A stretch of DNA of 64,000 bases, taken from NCBI GenBank assembly GCA_003240735.1, contig QFNE01000002.1, positions 214,624 through 278,623 of the forward strand, given 5' to 3'. The notes below the pieces were generated by a model. The model was given only the letters and a program-made list of their open reading frames with translations. It was not told where the DNA came from and ran no database searches. The position numbers were made by a program, and so were the translations under genes. Below, one piece after another: positions 1 to 8,524 of this stretch (the first letter of the stretch is position 1; every line of letters begins with the position of its first letter). Source of the stretch: Paracoccus denitrificans (GTDB lineage Bacteria > Pseudomonadota > Alphaproteobacteria > Rhodobacterales > Rhodobacteraceae).

Positions 1-59
1 GCCGCGCCCCTGCGCTTGCCTTACAGCTAGCGCAAACATCCGCGTTAAGGAGTGATCGC

Positions 60-1508
60 ATGAGAAGACACCGCAACGTCAAGATCGTGGCGACCCTGGG
101 TCCGGCATCCAGTGACCACGCCATGATCCGTGCGCTGTTTGACGCGGGCGCGGACGTCTTCCGCATGAACATGAGCCATGGCAGCCACGAAGACCATCTG
201 GACCGCCTGCGCATCATCCGCCAGATCGAGGAAGAGACCGGCCGCCCCATCTGCGTTCTGGCCGACCTTCAGGGACCGAAACTGCGCGTCGGCACCTTCG
301 CCGAAGGCCCGGTCGATCTGGTCGAAGGCCAGACCTTCCGGTTCGACCTCAAGGGCGGTCCCGGTAACGCGCGTCGCGTGCAACTGCCGCACCCTGAAAT
401 TTTTGCGGCGCTCGAACCCGGGGCGCGGCTTCTGGTCAATGACGGCAAGATCCGTCTGCGCGTCGAAAGCTGTGGCGCCGATTTCGCCGACTGCATCGTC
501 ACCACCGGTGGCACGATTTCCGACCGCAAGGGCGTGAACGTTCCCGACGTGGTCCTGCCGCTGGCCGCGCTGTCGGACAAGGACCGGGCCGATCTTGAAT
601 TCGCCTGTGCGGCAGGTGTGGAATGGCTGGCGCTGTCGTTCGTTCAGCGCCCCGAAGACGTGATCGAGGCGCGTGAACTGGCGCAGGGACGCGCCATGAT
701 CATGTCCAAGATCGAAAAACCGACCGCCGTCAAAAGCTTTCCTGACATCCTGAAAGTGTCGGACGGGATCATGGTCGCGCGAGGCGATCTGGGCGTCGAA
801 CTTCCCGTGCACTCGGTCCCGCCGATCCAGAAGCGTCTGGTCCGGTCCTGCCGCGCCGCGGCCAAGCCGGTGATCGTCGCGACCCAGATGCTGGAATCGA
901 TGATCGAAAGCCCGATGCCCACCCGGGCCGAGGTCAGCGACGTCGCCACCGCCATCTATGAAGGTGCCGACGCGATCATGCTGTCGGCGGAATCCGCGGC
1001 CGGCAAATACCCGGTCGAGGCGGTGCGCACGATGGACAGCGTCGCCCGTTCGGTCGAAAGCGACAGCGTCTATCGTGAGGTGATCGAAAGCTCGCGCAGC
1101 GTCAGCAAGCGCAACTCGGTCGCCGACGCCATCGCGGTGGCTGCGCGCGAAATCGCGGAAACAACCGACGTCGCGGCGATCTGCGCCTATACCCAGTCGG
1201 GCATGACCGTCCGCCTTGCCGCCCGCGAACGCCCCCGCGTGCCGATTATCGCCATGTCGTCGGTCAAGGCCGTCCAGCGCCAGATGTGCCTGATCTGGGG
1301 TGCGCACTGTGTGCTGACCGCCGATCTGGAACGGTTCAAGCAGGCGGTGGTCAACGCCGCGCGGACCGCACGGGAATTCGGCTTTGCCGACGAAAGCCGA
1401 CAGATCATCGTCATGGCAGGCGTGCCGTTCGGTGTTGCCGGTTCAACCAACATCCTGCGCGTGTCGCCCTGCGACGAACGCCTGATCTATCGCTCAGAGC
1501 CGGAGTAA
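60..1508 (+). CDS. pyk: Pyruvate kinase
   Basis: Catalyses the last step of glycolysis, phosphoenolpyruvate plus ADP to pyruvate plus ATP, in the cytosol. The 482-residue length is normal for a bacterial enzyme. Family motifs are present in order: KIVATLGPAS and RMNMSHG near the N-terminus (substrate and nucleotide contacts), MSKIEKPTA (catalytic Lys), VARGDLGVEL (Mg2+/K+ site) and ATQMLESMI, then the C-terminal alpha/beta domain. The ATG is preceded by TTAAGGAG (45-52) at good spacing. The next gene, a small membrane protein, follows 38 bases downstream on the same strand. Confidence 0.98.
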   Translation: MRRHRNVKIVATLGPASSDHAMIRALFDAGADVFRMNMSHGSHEDHLDRLRIIRQIEEETGRPICVLADLQGPKLRVGTFAEGPVDLVEGQTFRFDLKGGPGNARRVQLPHPEIFAALEPGARLLVNDGKIRLRVESCGADFADCIVTTGGTISDRKGVNVPDVVLPLAALSDKDRADLEFACAAGVEWLALSFVQRPEDVIEARELAQGRAMIMSKIEKPTAVKSFPDILKVSDGIMVARGDLGVELPVHSVPPIQKRLVRSCRAAAKPVIVATQMLESMIESPMPTRAEVSDVATAIYEGADAIMLSAESAAGKYPVEAVRTMDSVARSVESDSVYREVIESSRSVSKRNSVADAIAVAAREIAETTDVAAICAYTQSGMTVRLAARERPRVPIIAMSSVKAVQRQMCLIWGAHCVLTADLERFKQAVVNAARTAREFGFADESRQIIVMAGVPFGVAGSTNILRVSPCDERLIYRSEPE

Positions 1509-1546
1509 GCCGTCTCGCGACCTGACCGATAAACGAAAGGTACTCC

Positions 1547-1843
1547 ATGACCGACTTCATGATCCTGGCCGGGGTGGGGCTGTGTCTGCTGTCCGTGGTG
1601 CTTGCGGTGATCGCGCTGTCGAATTCACGCACGCCGCGGGGGGCCGCGCTGACCTTCGTGCTGGGTCTCGTGCTGCTGATCGGTGGCGCGGTTCTGTCCC
1701 CCGCACCCTTCACCGCCCAGACCATTCCCGACGCGTGGCATCGCATGTTTGTCAGCCAGCCAGTGGGTGAGGGGGCGACCGCCACCACCCAGACACCTCC
1801 GCCGCCCGTGGCCGAGGGCGTCGACACCCCCGTCGCCAACTGA
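1547..1843 (+). CDS. Small two-helix membrane protein, unknown function
   Basis: A 98-residue protein I do not recognise. Two hydrophobic segments at about residues 4-24 and 31-52 are joined by a short loop (NSRTPRG). A hydrophilic Pro/Thr-rich tail carries a run of prolines at its C-terminus. It is probably an inner-membrane hairpin with an exposed tail. It sits 38 bases after pyk and about 100 bases before rpmI, with a usable AAAGG ribosome site before the ATG. Codon usage matches its neighbours, which supports a real gene. Nothing in the sequence shows a catalytic function. Confidence 0.75.
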   Translation: MTDFMILAGVGLCLLSVVLAVIALSNSRTPRGAALTFVLGLVLLIGGAVLSPAPFTAQTIPDAWHRMFVSQPVGEGATATTQTPPPPVAEGVDTPVAN

Positions 1844-1951
1844 CGACTTGCAAGCCTGCGCCTGCCTGTGTATGGCGTGCGCTTCCATCCGTGCGGCCGG
1901 CCGATTGGCATTGCCGAGTCGCGCGTTCACTCTGACGTGCAGGAGACGAAA

Positions 1952-2152
1952 ATGCCGAAGATGAAGACCAAATCCGCCGCGAAAAAGCGGTTCACGTTCA
2001 CGGCCAGCGGCCGCGTCAAGGCCGGCCCCGCCGGCAAGCGCCACGGCATGATCAAACGCTCGACGAAATTCATCCGCGAAGTGACCGGCACCATGCTGCT
2101 GTCCGACTCGGACGCGAAGATCGTCAAGAAATACATGCCCTATAACCGCTGA
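1952..2152 (+). CDS. rpmI: 50S ribosomal protein L35
   Basis: A 66-residue, very basic protein beginning MPKMKTKSAAKKRF and ending KKYMPYNR, the hallmark ends of bL35, a large-subunit protein. I chose the ATG at 1952 because it gives the canonical N-terminus and is preceded by AGGAGA (1941-1946). An in-frame extension upstream to 1868 has no family resemblance. L20 follows after 19 bases, the usual rpmI-rplT pair. infC, often directly upstream in other bacteria, is not in this stretch. Confidence 0.97.
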   Translation: MPKMKTKSAAKKRFTFTASGRVKAGPAGKRHGMIKRSTKFIREVTGTMLLSDSDAKIVKKYMPYNR

Positions 2153-2171
2153 TCTGGAAGGTTGAACCGAT

Positions 2172-2531
2172 ATGTCCCGCGTTAAATCCGGCAAGGTTAC
2201 CCACGCCCGCCACAAGAAAGTCCTGGATCAGGCCAAAGGTTACTACGGCAACCGCTCGCGTAACTTCCGCACCGCGACCCAGGCCGTCGACAAGGCGAAC
2301 CAGTACGCAACCCGCGACCGCAAAACCCGCAAGCGCAACTTCCGTGCGCTGTGGATCCAGCGGATCAATGCCGCTGTGCGCGCGCTGGATGCGGAAATGA
2401 CCTACTCCCGCTTCATCGCCGCGCTGGCGAAAGCCGGGATCGAGGTTGACCGCAAGGTGCTGGCCGATCTGGCCGTCCATGAACCCGACGCCTTCGGCGC
2501 GATCGTGGCACAGGCGAAAGCCGCGGCCTGA
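2172..2531 (+). CDS. rplT: 50S ribosomal protein L20
   Basis: A 119-residue basic protein that binds 23S rRNA early in 50S assembly. The start MSRVKSGKVTHARHKKVLDQAKG and the block RKRNFRALWIQRINAA are typical of bL20. It follows rpmI by 19 bases and is followed by a strong Rho-independent terminator, so the two form a transcription unit. In many bacteria L20 represses this operon by binding the rpmI leader. I did not identify the leader fold here. Confidence 0.97.
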   Translation: MSRVKSGKVTHARHKKVLDQAKGYYGNRSRNFRTATQAVDKANQYATRDRKTRKRNFRALWIQRINAAVRALDAEMTYSRFIAALAKAGIEVDRKVLADLAVHEPDAFGAIVAQAKAAA

Positions 2532-2554
2532 TCTTTTCAAGATCGAACTGACAG

Positions 2555-2586
2555 AAAGACCCGCGCCATTGGTGCGGGTCTTTTTC
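2555..2586 (+). terminator. Rho-independent terminator after rplT
   Basis: AAAGACCCGC and its complement GCGGGTCTTT flank a short loop containing CCATTGG, followed by a run of T. It lies 24 bases after the rplT stop. Confidence 0.88.
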
Positions 2587-2664
2587 GTTCTGGCCGGGCC
2601 GGGGTGACCTGCCTTTGCATCTGGCGCGCATGGTCCCTGCCACCGGTCCTCTGCGCAGATACCA

Positions 2665-2702
2665 AAAAAGGCCCGCACCGTGATCCGGGCGGGCCTTTCT
2701 TA
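2665..2702 (-). terminator. Rho-independent terminator of the leftward membrane-protein gene
   Basis: The inverted repeat GGCCCGC / GCGGGCC has an A run on the left (AAAAAAGG), which becomes the T run when read leftward. It lies about 45 bases past the stop of the gene at 2747-3766, and with the rplT terminator it closes the convergent junction. Confidence 0.8.
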
Positions 2703-2746
2703 GCGACGGGCGCCGGGCAAGCAAAGCCTGCCCGGGCTGGTGTCGA

Positions 2747-3766
2747 TCATTCTTCGCGGTACAGACGCGAGCGGGTAACTTGGCCCAGACCGGCACCGAT
2801 GACGGCGGCGATCAGACCCAGAAGCGAGGCGGCCGCAGCCATCCACGCCGCAGATGCGACCACGTTGGACGCTTTCTCAGCGGCTTCACGAGCTGCCTGC
2901 TTGGCATCGTCGACAGCCTGCTGCGCGTCAGCCTTCAACTGCTCGGCGCGGGCGCGGGTCTCGTCCATGAAGCGGTTGGCGTCAGCTTCGGTGATCCCAA
3001 AACGCTGCTCCATTTCCTGCACGGCACGCTGACGCGTTGCGTCGTCCAGAACGCCGCCATTGCCGAAGACGCGGTCGATGAAGCGATCGACTTCTTCGGG
3101 GGTGCGCGACGGGTTGGCTGCGACGGCGTCCAGGCTTTGGTTCGCCTGCTGGCCGATCTGCTGCTGCTGTTGCGGTGTGACGATCGAATCGAACATGTCC
3201 CGCGCTTCATTGCGGAAGTTGTCCGGCGTGATCCCACGTTCTTGCAGCGACTGGCGCACCGGCTCGGGCAGGCTGTCCATCGACACGTTGCCGAGCGAAT
3301 CCGGCAGCGAGAAATCATCGGGAATGATCGCGCTGGCCGCACGGCCAACACCCGACGCCGCGCCGGACACGGCCGACGCCGCGCCCGACACCAGCGTACC
3401 CGCAGCGCTGGTCGCCAGCCACAGCGCGGCCAACGTGGCCAGACCCCAGACAGTTGCGCCATGCAGCAGCGCCGCGTTGCGCGGCAGCAGACCCGCCAGG
3501 CTTGCCGCGACATAACCGCCGACGCCCAGCGCGACCAGTTGGGACACGACCTGCCAGATGGCGGTGGTCGTCAGTGATCCATTCATCGGATCCGCTTCGG
3601 TCGGATTAACCAACGAGAAGCCGAGTGCCAGCCCGACAAGGGACAGCATTGCAAACAAAGCCAGCGCAACTACGACGCCCGCAAAGATTGCTCCCCACGC
3701 CACGCGAGAGCCGGAATACGCGCGCTCAACGCTGGGGGATGTGGTCGAAACGGTATGTGTGACCAT
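2747..3766 (-). CDS. Multi-pass membrane protein with a long soluble coiled-coil insert, unknown function
   Basis: A 339-residue protein with three hydrophobic helices near the N-terminus (about residues 22-50, 68-95 and 100-128) and a fourth near the C-terminus (about 308-330). Between them lies a roughly 170-residue charged segment rich in Gln and Ala, including a QQQQQ run and Ala/Glu/Lys heptad-like stretches that suggest a coiled coil. This architecture recurs in hypothetical proteins of Rhodobacterales, but I cannot assign a role. AAAGG precedes the ATG. It is transcribed divergently from the P450 gene and ends at its own terminator. Confidence 0.85.
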   Translation of the reverse strand: MVTHTVSTTSPSVERAYSGSRVAWGAIFAGVVVALALFAMLSLVGLALGFSLVNPTEADPMNGSLTTTAIWQVVSQLVALGVGGYVAASLAGLLPRNAALLHGATVWGLATLAALWLATSAAGTLVSGAASAVSGAASGVGRAASAIIPDDFSLPDSLGNVSMDSLPEPVRQSLQERGITPDNFRNEARDMFDSIVTPQQQQQIGQQANQSLDAVAANPSRTPEEVDRFIDRVFGNGGVLDDATRQRAVQEMEQRFGITEADANRFMDETRARAEQLKADAQQAVDDAKQAAREAAEKASNVVASAAWMAAAASLLGLIAAVIGAGLGQVTRSRLYREE

Positions 3767-3855
3767 GGCGACAGCCTTTCAGATACAAGTCAATGCAACC
3801 AAAAGCTGACTGCGACGGCGGCGGTTTCCTGCTGATGTCAGGATAGTGATCTGAT

Positions 3856-3871
3856 GTGGCAGGACTGCCAC
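3856..3871. promoter_or_regulatory. Operator-like palindrome between two divergent genes
   Basis: Arms GTGGCAG and CTGCCAC are perfect complements separated by GA. The site lies 90 bases upstream of the leftward membrane protein and 61 bases upstream of the P450 start. The size and placement suit a repressor site. No regulator gene is adjacent. Confidence 0.4.
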
Positions 3872-3931
3872 TAAGGTGGTGCCTGTTGCGTTGCCATGTT
3901 GAACCGATCCCAGCCCCGAAAGGATGTCCCG

Positions 3932-5302
3932 ATGAACGTCCACAGCCGCGCCCAGCCCGACCTGCCGCCCCGCGTGCGGCTGACGACCCAACCCCTGGGG
4001 ATCGTGGGTTCGGCCATGGCGGCCCGGCGCAACGTGCTGGAAATCATTCCGCAGCTGGCAGTCGAACAGCCCATCGTATCGGGCAACATGGGGATCCGCT
4101 GGCACATGGTCATGGACCCTGACGCCCTGCGCGTGATCCTGAAAGACAAGGTCGACGACTACCCCAAATCGGTCGTCACGCGCCTGATCCTTGAACCTGC
4201 CATCGGCGAAAGCTTGTTCGTGGCCGAAGGCGCGCACTGGCGCTGGCAACGCCGCGCCGCGGCGCCTGCGTTTTCTGCCCGCAACGTCGAGGCATTGGGG
4301 GGCGTCATGACCGCCGCGGCCGAGGCATCCGCCGATCGCATCGCGACCGCCACGCAGTCCGGCCAGCCCTTTGATGCGTTCGACGAAATGGTGGCCGCGA
4401 CGTTCGACGTCATCAGCGACGTGACTTTTTCGGGCGACAAGGGCTTTGACCGCGACGCCGTTCACCACACGATCGAACGTTATATCGCGCGCACCGCACG
4501 GGTGTCGCTTCTGGATGTGCTGGGCGCGCCCGCGTGGGTCCCGCGCCCCGGCCGCCTGTTTTCGGGGGGCCAGCTGCGCCGCACCCGCGCCATTGCCGAC
4601 AGCGCCATCGCCGAACGCGCCCGCCGTGGCCCCCGCACGCCGCCCGACCTGCTGGACTTGTTACGCGCAGGGCAGGACCCCGAGACCGACCGGCGCATGA
4701 ACGACGCAGAGCTGCGCGACAACCTGCTGACGTTCATCGTCGCCGGCCACGAAACCACCGCACTGACGCTGTCATGGGCGCTGTATCTGCTGGCCGCATA
4801 CCCCGACGTTCAGGACCGCGTCGCGGTCGAGGCGGCGGCGCTTGGCGGTCCCGCGACGGCGGACGACCTGCCGCAGTTGGGCTATACCACACAGGTCGTC
4901 AACGAAACGCTGCGCCTGTACCCGCCCGCGGCGTTTCTGTCCCGCACATCGCGCATCGACGACACCCTGGCCGGCCGAGAGGTTCGGCCCAACGACACCG
5001 TGATGCTGCCGATCTATGCGCTGCATCGGAACAAGCTGCTGTGGGACAATCCCGACGCGTTCGACCCCGACCGCTTTGCCCCCGGCGTCGAACGTGACCG
5101 CTTCGCGTTCCTGCCCTTCGGTGCGGGCCCGCGCATCTGCATCGGGGCGAATTTCGCCCTGCAGGAAGCCGCGATCATTCTGGCGACCCTGCTGCAACGC
5201 TTTCGGTTCGACACCGTGCCGGGGCGGGTGCCCTATCCCCGCATGATCCTGACGCTGCGCCCGCAGGGCGGGGTGTGGCTGCGGGCGACCCCGCGCGACT
5301 GA
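3932..5302 (+). CDS. Cytochrome P450
   Basis: A heme-thiolate monooxygenase of 456 residues, soluble bacterial type. Visible family marks: the I-helix oxygen-activation motif AGHETTA, the K-helix ExxR (NETLR), and the heme-binding loop FGAGPRICIG with Cys403 as the iron ligand. The ATG at 3932 is chosen over one at 3896 because AGGA sits 7 bases before it. The substrate is unknown, and no ferredoxin or reductase gene is adjacent, so electron donors must come from elsewhere. The divergent neighbour is a membrane protein. The overall look is nearer to CYP102/CYP4-like hydroxylases than to camphor-type P450s, but that is an impression. Confidence 0.95.
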   Translation: MNVHSRAQPDLPPRVRLTTQPLGIVGSAMAARRNVLEIIPQLAVEQPIVSGNMGIRWHMVMDPDALRVILKDKVDDYPKSVVTRLILEPAIGESLFVAEGAHWRWQRRAAAPAFSARNVEALGGVMTAAAEASADRIATATQSGQPFDAFDEMVAATFDVISDVTFSGDKGFDRDAVHHTIERYIARTARVSLLDVLGAPAWVPRPGRLFSGGQLRRTRAIADSAIAERARRGPRTPPDLLDLLRAGQDPETDRRMNDAELRDNLLTFIVAGHETTALTLSWALYLLAAYPDVQDRVAVEAAALGGPATADDLPQLGYTTQVVNETLRLYPPAAFLSRTSRIDDTLAGREVRPNDTVMLPIYALHRNKLLWDNPDAFDPDRFAPGVERDRFAFLPFGAGPRICIGANFALQEAAIILATLLQRFRFDTVPGRVPYPRMILTLRPQGGVWLRATPRD

Positions 5303-5386
5303 CCGCGACTGACAGGGCCCGCGTGGCCTTTTGCGGGCGGGTCTAGCGTGATAAGCGCGGGTCCACGAACGCAAGGAAGCCCCGAC

Positions 5387-6478
5387 ATGTCCGATCTGCC
5401 CGACCTGAATACGCTTCGCCAAACGTGGCTTGACCGCATCGCGAACGCCGCCGACGCCCCCGCGCTGGAGGACGTGCGCCTTGCCGCGCTGGGCAAGAAG
5501 GGTGAGGTCGCGTTGATGATGCGCGAACTGGGCCGCATGACCCCGGAAGAACGCCAGACCACCGGCGCCGCCCTGAACCGGGTGCGCGACGACATCGACG
5601 CGGCCCTGCGCCTGCGCCGCACGGCGATGGAGGATGCGGCCCTTGACGCCCGGCTGGCCGCCGAATGGCAGGACGTGACGCTGCCCGGTCGCCCGCGTCC
5701 GCGCGGCACGATCCACCCCGTCAGCCAGGTGACCGAAGAAGTCATCGCGATCTTCGCCGACATGGGCTTTTCCGTGGCAGAAGGCCCGCAGGTCGAAAGC
5801 GACTGGTTCAATTTCGATGCGCTGAACATCCCGCCCGAACACCCGGCGCGGCAGGAACACGACACGTTCTTCATGGCGCGCGCGGACGGCGACGACCGCC
5901 CGCCCCACGTTCTGCGCACGCACACCAGCCCGGTCCAGATCCGCGCCCTGCAGGAACAGGGCGCCCCCATCCGCGTCATCGCGCCGGGCCGCGTTTACCG
6001 CATGGACATGGACCAGACGCACACGCCGATGTTTCACCAGGTCGAAGGCCTGGCCATCGGCCGCGACATTTCGATGGCGAACTTGAAATGGACGCTCGAG
6101 GAATTCTGCCGCGCGTTCTTCGAACTCGATGAGGTCGAACTCCGCTTCCGCGCCTCGCACTTCCCCTTCACCGAGCCATCAGCAGAGGTCGATATCCGCT
6201 GTTCCTGGGAAGGCGGCAAGCTGACGCTGGGGCAGGGGGATTCCTGGCTGGAAATCCTTGGGTCCGGAATGGTCCATCCAAAAGTGCTGGCGGCAGCCGG
6301 CGTGGACCCGACCGAGTGGCAGGGCTTTGCATTCGGCATGGGCATCGACCGGATCGCGATGCTGAAGTACGGGATTCCGGATTTGCGGGCGTTTTTTGAG
6401 AGCGATCTGCGGTGGTTGAGGCATTATGGGTTTGCTGCGGGCGATGTGCCGAGTGTGGCGGGTGGGTTGAGTCGGTGA
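5387..6478 (+). CDS. pheS: Phenylalanyl-tRNA synthetase alpha subunit
   Basis: Catalytic subunit of the (alpha-beta)2 enzyme that charges tRNA-Phe. It has 363 residues with an N-terminal coiled coil (about 1-90), then a class II core: motif 2 region GRVYRMDMDQTHTPMFHQ and motif 3 region FGMGIDRIAMLKYG. The start at 5387 is preceded by AAGGAAG (5373-5379); the upstream in-frame start at 5348 is not needed. The last 40 or so codons use noticeably more TTG/TTT/GTG than the rest, just before the lower-G+C gene that follows. pheT lies about 2 kb downstream rather than adjacent. Confidence 0.97.
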   Translation: MSDLPDLNTLRQTWLDRIANAADAPALEDVRLAALGKKGEVALMMRELGRMTPEERQTTGAALNRVRDDIDAALRLRRTAMEDAALDARLAAEWQDVTLPGRPRPRGTIHPVSQVTEEVIAIFADMGFSVAEGPQVESDWFNFDALNIPPEHPARQEHDTFFMARADGDDRPPHVLRTHTSPVQIRALQEQGAPIRVIAPGRVYRMDMDQTHTPMFHQVEGLAIGRDISMANLKWTLEEFCRAFFELDEVELRFRASHFPFTEPSAEVDIRCSWEGGKLTLGQGDSWLEILGSGMVHPKVLAAAGVDPTEWQGFAFGMGIDRIAMLKYGIPDLRAFFESDLRWLRHYGFAAGDVPSVAGGLSR

Positions 6479-6500
6479 TTTTTTTGATTATGGGATTTCG

Positions 6501-7313
6501 ATGAGTGACAGTCGGATCGTCGTAACAGACCCCGCTCGCGAATTTGTTGAGCTGCTTGTCGAGCTGCGATCTGGCGACGCGCAGCTAAACGGGGCTGATT
6601 TTCTTGCAAGTCATTTTCAGGTGAAAGCGTGGTCGCAGGAATACTTTCGAGTATTAGGCGCCCTTATGGATCGGCTAGCGGAGCTAAAATCGATTGTTAA
6701 AGGCCTAAATATTGATGACGACTACCGCGAAAACTTCATCGCGAACATAGAGTCTATCGAGCAGATTTTTACTCCGAGCGCATTTCAGAATCAGTGGGGC
6801 CATTTTGGTTCAGATCTATTATCGGAAGAGCACGTTGGACCTCTGAGAGGGTTGTCTCCGATAATTCGGCAGACAATTTCTTACCAGAAGTTAAGTGATG
6901 CCGAATTAGAGGAGCTTCTGGTATCAATCATAGAGCTAACTAGCTTGTTGTCCGATTTGCAGTCCGAGGACGCACTCTTTCTCCGGCAAGCTCTGATCGA
7001 GGGATTGAACAAGCTAAGATTTAGGCTGGAGCGCCTGAAGTGGCTAGGTCACGGATACACTTTAGAAGCTTTGAAAGAGGTAATCGGCGCATATATCGCC
7101 TTAGAACGCCAGTTCGAACACACTGCCGAAAATCCCGATGCTGAAGCCGTCTTAAGGGGGGCGAAGGCTTTCATCCGAACAGCATATCAGAAAGTCAGTG
7201 GCCTTAAAGACGTCGTGGAGACAGGCGATTTTATCTTGCGCGCGTACGGGCTGCTAAGCATCGCCAAAGTTGGCGCCACCTTCGCCGCACCTCTTTTGTT
7301 GCCCGCGCCATAG
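6501..7313 (+). CDS. Unknown alpha-helical protein inserted between pheS and pheT
   Basis: A 270-residue protein that matches nothing I recognise. It is rich in Leu, Glu and Ile, appears all-helical and lacks a signal peptide. A mildly hydrophobic C-terminal segment (about residues 245-270) could pack against a membrane. The G+C content is clearly lower than in flanking genes, with many TTA, CTA, ATA and AAT codons that are rare elsewhere in the window. That points to recent acquisition. It starts 22 bases after the pheS stop, so it may share the pheS transcript. Function is unknown; defence or stress roles are possible but not shown. Confidence 0.8.
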   Translation: MSDSRIVVTDPAREFVELLVELRSGDAQLNGADFLASHFQVKAWSQEYFRVLGALMDRLAELKSIVKGLNIDDDYRENFIANIESIEQIFTPSAFQNQWGHFGSDLLSEEHVGPLRGLSPIIRQTISYQKLSDAELEELLVSIIELTSLLSDLQSEDALFLRQALIEGLNKLRFRLERLKWLGHGYTLEALKEVIGAYIALERQFEHTAENPDAEAVLRGAKAFIRTAYQKVSGLKDVVETGDFILRAYGLLSIAKVGATFAAPLLLPAP

Positions 7314-7531
7314 AAACTTCTCTCCATCTTGACATGAGTGGGGCCGGTCAAGGCTTGGCTGTCCCGGGCATCCTCTGTGCCTCGCCCACCCCAACAAACG
7401 GTGGCCTCCCCGCATATTCCCCACTCCCCCGTCGCACAAAACCGCCCCGCACCGTTCGCAGCCCGCTGCGCGTCCTCGAACCGATCCCGCCCGTTCGCGT
7501 TGGGTGACGCAACCAACACGGACCGCACCCC

Positions 7532-8068
7532 ATGACCGCTTCGAACAGCCAGACGCCGACGACCGACGCGCCCCTTGAGGCGCCGGACTACAAGCACGGT
7601 CAGTTGACGTTCTGGCAGCTCGACGCGTCCAACGATATCGAGGTGGGAAATCTCAGGCGCGACATCGACCGCGCCCGCTCGCGGCTCGATTCCGCGCTGT
7701 TCAAGCATCTAGCCATGCTGGCCCCTGTTGCCATCGGCGGGATGGGCGTGTTCTTCAGCGAGGCCGACCCAAGCAAGATGTCGACAGCCGTCATCGCGAT
7801 GATCGCCGTTCCCGCGGCGGTTCTGGTCGCAACCGTGATGCTGTCGGCGCTGTCGCTGGCGATTGCGCCCACGAACGTCATTGTCACCGCCGACAAGGAC
7901 AACCGCCCGATCACCAAGACCCGCGCTGTGTGGATCGAGACGATGCGCGCCGCGGCCGAGCGGACGAACTGGCACCGTGGATTCGAAGACAACGTCGAAT
8001 TCTACGGCTTCGCGCTGGCCGCGTTCCTGTTTCTGGCAGGCGGGGTCTGGGCCTTGCTCTCGCTTTGA
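7532..8068 (+). CDS. Three-helix membrane protein, unknown function
   Basis: A 178-residue protein with a hydrophilic N-terminus of about 60 residues and three likely membrane helices: around 62-80, 87-112 and 156-177. The loop between helices two and three is basic and contains NWHRG. Topology and size recall small effector-like membrane proteins of bacterial defence loci, but I see no diagnostic motif and do not assign one. G+C content is closer to the host average than the preceding gene. It lies in the pheS-pheT gap with 218 bases of featureless DNA before it. Confidence 0.75.
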   Translation: MTASNSQTPTTDAPLEAPDYKHGQLTFWQLDASNDIEVGNLRRDIDRARSRLDSALFKHLAMLAPVAIGGMGVFFSEADPSKMSTAVIAMIAVPAAVLVATVMLSALSLAIAPTNVIVTADKDNRPITKTRAVWIETMRAAAERTNWHRGFEDNVEFYGFALAAFLFLAGGVWALLSL

Positions 8069-8081
8069 TCCGCAGAAGTTG

Positions 8082-8393
8082 TCAGGCGTAATCCACCGCC
8101 AGACGCCGCCGCAGGTCATCGTTGTCCCGTCGCACCATGCCAGGCGTCAAGGCCATGTCGACGATCACCCAGACGCTGACCAGAATGATGAACGGCATGC
8201 CGATCAGGAAACCCGCCGTCAGCCAGCCGAAACCCCACAGCAGCAGCATCAGGATGCCCGATGCCCAGCGCCCCAGATACATCCGGTGAAACCCGCAGCC
8301 CCAGAAGACCACCAGCAGCAGATACGCCAGCACCAGCGACTTCCCGTCATTGGTGACGCGTTGTTCGATCAAAAGGTCGCGTTGGGTGTTCAT
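8082..8393 (-). CDS. TM2 domain-containing membrane protein
   Basis: A 103-residue protein with the TM2 pattern: a helix ending in a short Gly/His turn (FWGCGFHRMYLGR), then a second helix with the GxxT/W-type pattern and a polar C-terminal tail. TM2 proteins are small inner-membrane proteins of poorly defined role. I set the ATG at 8393, where the TM2 sequence starts naturally and AAAGGA lies upstream. It is read against pheS, pheT and its immediate neighbours, so it is an independent unit placed inside the pheS-pheT interval. Confidence 0.85.
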   Translation of the reverse strand: MNTQRDLLIEQRVTNDGKSLVLAYLLLVVFWGCGFHRMYLGRWASGILMLLLWGFGWLTAGFLIGMPFIILVSVWVIVDMALTPGMVRRDNDDLRRRLAVDYA

Positions 8394-8524
8394 CGGTGTT
8401 GGTCGTCCTTTGCCGGGCGGTATGCCCAACCGCGATATAGGGACGACCCCGCTCATTTTGAACGCCCGCTACCATTCCCTGCGGGCTTGGGCTAGGAAGC
8501 GGCCAAACTGACGGAGCCCGCCCG

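Noticed and set aside
7314..7531. TTGACA-like sequence and small open frames in the gap before the three-helix gene
   Set aside because: No -10 at suitable spacing, and the small frames overlap each other with unnatural composition.
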